From the NCBI RefSeq assembly GCF_002215215.1, contig NZ_CP018632.1:1072001-1136000 (forward strand): DNA of 64,000 nt, written 5' to 3'. Both the position numbers and the translations under genes were made by a program. The stretch is from Granulosicoccus antarcticus IMCC3135 (GTDB lineage: Bacteria > Pseudomonadota > Gammaproteobacteria > Granulosicoccales > Granulosicoccaceae). Numbering within the stretch: position 1 is the stretch's first letter; every line of letters starts with the position of its first letter. The notes beneath the pieces were generated by a model. That model saw nothing but the letters and a program-made list of their open reading frames with translations, ran no database searches and was not told where the DNA came from. This document shows positions 61,022 to 64,000 of this stretch, in pieces.

Positions 61022-61945
61022 ATGAAAGCTGCCATCATCAATGCCTATGAAGCGCCAATCGAGATAGCTGAAGTCGACAAGCCAGCGCTGAAAGATGACT
61101 CGGTTCTGATCAAGGTGCATGCCTCGAGCCTCAACCCTATCGACGACATTCTTCGCTCAGGAGTGATGAAGGAGATGATGCCTCTCTCGTTCCCTCACAT
61201 CATGGGCTACGACGTGTCGGGCGAAGTGATTGAAGTCGGCTCAGGTGTCACCCGGTTCTCTGTCGGCGACGCTGTCTTCGCACGTCCCAATCAGGACGAC
61301 GCCGGTGCCATTGCACAAATAGCCTGCATCAAAGAGGCTGAGCTAGCGATTAAGCCGTCGAACATCAGCCACGCCGAGGCCGCCTCTGTGCCGCTGGCAG
61401 GCCTGACGGCATGGCAGGCTCTGTTCACCAAAGGCAACCTCAAGAAAGGTGACAAGGTGCTGATACATGCAGGCTCCGGCGGCGTTGGAACGTTCGCTAT
61501 CCAGATCGCAAAGAACGCAGGCGCTTTTGTGGCAACTACCTGCAGTGCACGCAATGCAGACCTTGTCAAAAAGCTGGGCGCTGATGTCGTTATCGATTAC
61601 AAGACTCAGGCGTTCGAGGATGAGATTTCCGACTATGACCTAGTGTTCGATATGATGGGGGGCGAGACAATGGAACGTTCGTTCAAGGTATTGAAGAAAG
61701 GCGGAGCACTGATATCGATCAAGGGCGAGGATACCAACGAGCTTGCCGCTCAACATGACGTTCGCTTCGAATCCTTCTTTATGGAGCCTGACGGTGCAAT
61801 GCTGGCAGAGCTTGGCGCTCTGATTGAAAACGGTATCGTTTCTCCTGTCATCGGTAATACCTTTCCCATGGAACAGACGGGCGAGGCCTACCAGGCACTG
61901 GCAGAAGGCCATGCAGTGGGGAAAATCGTAGTCACCGTTGCCTAG
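61022..61945 (+). CDS. Zinc-independent MDR oxidoreductase (quinone reductase type)
   Basis: The 307-residue protein starts at ATG 61022 with the ribosome-binding site GGAGG. It has the MDR GroES-like N-terminus (MKAAIINAYEAPIEI, HASSLNPIDDILRSG, MGYDVSGEVIEVGSGV), the NADP-binding motif HAGSGGVGTFAIQIAK, and the quinone reductase region VIDYKTQAFEDEISDYDLVFDMMGG. It lacks zinc-binding cysteines. Such enzymes reduce quinones or enones with NADPH, often under oxidative stress. The upstream nested palindromes suggest local regulation. A bidirectional terminator follows the gene. Confidence 0.92.
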   Translation: MKAAIINAYEAPIEIAEVDKPALKDDSVLIKVHASSLNPIDDILRSGVMKEMMPLSFPHIMGYDVSGEVIEVGSGVTRFSVGDAVFARPNQDDAGAIAQIACIKEAELAIKPSNISHAEAASVPLAGLTAWQALFTKGNLKKGDKVLIHAGSGGVGTFAIQIAKNAGAFVATTCSARNADLVKKLGADVVIDYKTQAFEDEISDYDLVFDMMGGETMERSFKVLKKGGALISIKGEDTNELAAQHDVRFESFFMEPDGAMLAELGALIENGIVSPVIGNTFPMEQTGEAYQALAEGHAVGKIVVTVA

Positions 61946-61986
61946 TCGCGGATTGGAAAATATCTCGGCCGGTATAAAAGCTGGCC

Positions 61987-62019
61987 AAAAAAAAGCCCCG
62001 CCAGAGCGGGGCTTTTTTT
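61987..62019. terminator. Strong bidirectional terminator
   Basis: AGCCCCGC (61994-62001) pairs with GCGGGGCT (62006-62013) around a four-base loop, with eight A on the left and seven T on the right. It closes the oxidoreductase gene and could act on the opposite strand as well. Confidence 0.9.
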
Positions 62020-62414
62020 GTTATGCGTTACGACTGCTGATTAGCAGCTGTAGTACATCTCTTAGTCATCGTGATAATAAACTAAAATATAATCAATGGC
62101 TTGCGATGGCATTAAAGTCGTTATTAGTCAAATTATTAGAATTTGATGTGGGTGTGTAGTTTTTTCCTGCCCCCGAATCGTGAAACTGACTGGCATTCGT
62201 GAGCTGGTTCGCGGAGATGCAGCGGCGCGGTTCATTGCATTCGCCATCCGTAAGGTGCAGTTCCCGCACGGTCATTTTTCACGTGCCTATCACTGGTGGT
62301 GTTTCAGTATTCGGAATTAGCACACAGTTTTTTTAAAATCCTGTTTCTTCTACATTCAAGTGATCGTCAACTTGTTGGCAGCTCCAATGAATACTTTATT
62401 GGAGAATAAAATTT
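62020..62414. other. AT-rich region with a short GC-richer coding-like patch
   Basis: This 395-base stretch after the terminator is AT-rich at both ends. At 62180-62320 an open frame of 46 codons (GTG start, TAG stop) translates to KLTGIRELVRGDAAARFIAF and a His/Trp-rich end. It has higher GC than its surroundings and may be a gene remnant or a small gene. I recognise no family. Confidence 0.3.
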
Positions 62415-62663
62415 ATGAATGCGCCAACAAAACTGAAGCTGTTGATGGACCGGGTCTTCGCACCGGGTTGTTTGGTGGCTAAAAGTCACTTTAAAAAGGT
62501 ATCCCAAAGGGTCGATCAAAACAGCGGTGATCAGATCGTGATGATCGAATTCAGATTTAAGGTAGACGGGGCTTCACCGTCCGTTCAGAAAACCAAGATT
62601 CCTGAATCAAGCGCAAGCTACCCGATGCTTGCCAGTCTCACAGCGTCAGGTGAGACTGACTAA
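62415..62663 (+). CDS. Small hypothetical protein
   Basis: The 82-residue product starts at ATG 62415 behind TTGGAG, ten bases upstream, and is rich in Lys and Val (LKLLMDRVFAPGCLVAKSHFKK, then DQIVMIEFRFKVDGASPSV). It has no signal peptide or known domain. Its composition differs from the upstream genes, and it lies at the edge of the sparse, island-like region. Confidence 0.55.
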   Translation: MNAPTKLKLLMDRVFAPGCLVAKSHFKKVSQRVDQNSGDQIVMIEFRFKVDGASPSVQKTKIPESSASYPMLASLTASGETD

Positions 62664-63600
62664 GCGAAACGTTAAAATTAACTCTGCCAAGATTGGTCTG
62701 GTCATGTGCATGACAATAGCCATCACTTGACCGTAAGTTGACCCCATAGAAAAACCATGGCCCTTCGGAAATACTATTTCAAATTGTAGCTAACCCATAC
62801 TGTTATCTTGTTCATAGAACTCATACAACCTTACAGACCAACTGGTTTCATACCCGCACAAATTTTTATTTTATGCACTGATTATCTTGACTTATAGACG
62901 CGCTTAATTTTACTACGGGAAGCCAAAACCGCACCCTGCCGTTTTTAAGTACAGCAGCAACTTCAAAATTCAATTGTCAACATATGCGTCCTTTACAAAA
63001 CTCATAGGGCGAATTGGAAACCTCCCATCACCCATGTTTAGTCCGGTCCAAGACTTCAAGATAATCACATCCCACTTGCAAGCAAGCTGTCCATTTCACT
63101 GTTGTTGTTCACAACAGACAGTAGGGGGAACCCAACTGCTTCCTCCGTATTCTTGACTAAGCTGGCGTGGAGGATGCCTCTGTTTGCTTCTACCGATACA
63201 TCAGTGTAGATCGTCCGAGCTACAAACACAGATTTCCGTGTCTGTACTATTTAGTTCGCCAGCAAGTTGCCGTTCGCGTTTTCAGTCCTGACACTCCAAT
63301 GAGTGAGATTTATTCCTGTCAGCCATAATTTCACGTATTGGTCGAGTGACTGGAAGCGACTGGGATGAGTTATTAGTGAACAATATAAGCATAAAATAAC
63401 ATTATATTTTATATTGATTCTATTTCGTCATTAATGGTGTGGCATCGCTCTATTGTAGGTTTGAAACATTGGCTATCAAGCTGAAAGTGCTAACTGAATG
63501 ATCAGGGATTTCACTGCATGTGGCAATCGTCACAACAAATCGTTCTAAGCCGTGAACTACCGATCAGTCGTGATTTATTCATGTCCATATCATGTAGAGC
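62664..63600. other. Long AT-rich region without a recognised gene
   Basis: These 937 bases show no convincing open reading frame on either strand; the longest is a 60-codon frame at 62974-63156 without family or ribosome-binding site. A perfect small hairpin CACTC-CAAT-GAGTG (63292-63305) sits inside a wider CTGACA/TGTCAG pair (63288-63322). The composition is clearly richer in A and T than the rest of the window. It may be the edge of a genomic island or a large regulatory or attachment region; no direct repeat or att core could be seen. Confidence 0.5.
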
Positions 63601-64000
63601 ATGAAAAGAACAAAGCATCGTGCATCAGACACTGTCCACATCAAAGGTATCTCTCTCCGACCCAAGCCACCGAACGGAATCTACGTCGGACAGTTTACTG
63701 TCAACGGTGAGAACTTTACGGTTTCTTGCTCGTCATCAGATTTGCATGAAGCCTTCCTTAACGCTGACAGAAAACGAGAAATCAAACGTGGACAGCTTGC
63801 AGGTGTTGGTCGCAAGAAAACGATCACCGTCGATTCCCTATGCGACGAATTCATACATTTTCGTTCTCTGGGAAAGCCTGATACTGTGAAAATGTTCAGG
63901 TCAATGTGCAACCGAATTCGCGGATACGTGCAAGACCACCTCACTGGCGAGAAGCAAACTGTTGATAGGAACGGTAACGCTGTTCCTGAACTCGTTGGTG
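63601..64000 (+). CDS. Probable tyrosine recombinase/integrase, N-terminal part (partial)
   Basis: The frame is open from ATG 63601 to the window edge (133 codons and more); a TAG precedes the ATG in frame. The first part contains an arm-type DNA-binding-like beta segment (GIYVGQFTVNGENFTVSC, then AFLNADRKREIKRG). A helical core-binding-like region follows (TITVDSLCDEFIHFRS, then DTVKMFRSMCNRIRGYV). This is the layout of phage and island integrases. The catalytic R-H-R-Y part lies beyond the window. If confirmed, it marks a mobile element beginning about here. Confidence 0.55.
   Translation, partial: MKRTKHRASDTVHIKGISLRPKPPNGIYVGQFTVNGENFTVSCSSSDLHEAFLNADRKREIKRGQLAGVGRKKTITVDSLCDEFIHFRSLGKPDTVKMFRSMCNRIRGYVQDHLTGEKQTVDRNGNAVPELVG

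Noticed and set aside
61938-62159. 73-codon frame spanning the terminator after the oxidoreductase gene
   Set aside because: It overlaps the gene end and runs through a strong bidirectional terminator, with no ribosome-binding site or family resemblance.
62974-63156. 60-codon frame in the AT-rich end region
   Set aside because: It has no ribosome-binding site and no protein-like pattern; a frame of this length is expected by chance.
63620-63889. 89-codon plus-strand frame inside the integrase-like gene
   Set aside because: The frame beginning at 63601 is longer, open to the edge, and has an integrase-like layout; this one is its shadow.
1-64000. tRNA, rRNA, CRISPR arrays and insertion sequences
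   Set aside because: I looked in the gaps between genes for tRNA-like cloverleaves, regularly spaced repeats and transposase-like frames and found none. A covariance-model scan would be needed to exclude small RNA genes.

Overview
The window reads as chromosome of a free-living, probably marine gammaproteobacterium. The basis is the core gene set (asnS, holA, pyrD, ntrB/ntrC, csrA, an EpmB-type radical SAM protein), the many short ATGA-type overlaps, and the secreted phosphatase, nuclease and glycine-betaine uptake genes. A Granulosicoccus-like or Chromatiales-like lineage is my guess; no 16S or other marker in the window proves it. I see no rRNA or tRNA gene, no CRISPR array and no intact insertion sequence. 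Nearly all of the window to about 62 kb is densely coding. The last 2 kb are AT-rich, mostly non-coding, and end in a truncated recombinase-like gene, so a mobile island may begin there.

Layout. 1-3.0 kb: end of a MAPEG gene, a cobalt-type nitrile hydratase operon coupled to an HNH nuclease gene (minus), and an IMPACT-family gene. 3.2-8.4 kb: a GT4 glycosyltransferase, three unrecognised minus-strand genes and a chemoreceptor. 8.4-13.1 kb: a minus-strand run of EndoU-like nuclease, MscS-like channel, aldehyde dehydrogenase and SDR, closed by a clear terminator. 13.2-16.7 kb: two exported proteins and a sugar:cation symporter with a puzzling start. 16.7-20.1 kb: SWIM-SNF2 helicase. 20.1-23.2 kb: proX/W/V-type betaine transporter. 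23.4-26.2 kb: two DUF4398 lipoproteins (one with OmpA), a small lipoprotein and an alpha/beta hydrolase. 26.2-29.9 kb: a Pat-type protein acetyltransferase divergent from a histone-deacetylase-family enzyme. 29.9-34.5 kb: DHH phosphoesterase, pyrD, holA and asnS. 34.6-41.1 kb: a prepilin-like gene, then five same-strand genes encoding a GCS2-type carboxylate-amine ligase, two esterase-like hydrolases and two ATP-grasp enzymes. 41.2-45.6 kb: ntrC, ntrB, a DUF4124 gene and an EpmB/KamA-like radical SAM gene. 45.7-51.7 kb: a deaminase, a large lipoprotein, csrA, a PRC-barrel protein, a DUF6394 protein and a TrkA-type potassium channel. 51.8-56.7 kb: a secreted endonuclease/exonuclease/phosphatase with fibronectin-like repeats, and phoX behind a Pho box. 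56.9-60.8 kb: a 1284-residue alpha/beta-hydrolase-CHAT fusion. 61.0-62.0 kb: a quinone-oxidoreductase-like enzyme. 62-64 kb: the sparse island-like end.

The two best candidates for undescribed biology are the five-gene ligase/esterase cluster (35.4-41.1 kb), which looks like a non-ribosomal route to a small amide or peptide-like product, and the hydrolase-CHAT fusion (56.9-60.8 kb), which looks like a stand-alone protease/hydrolase effector. Both functions are inferred from domains and gene order only.
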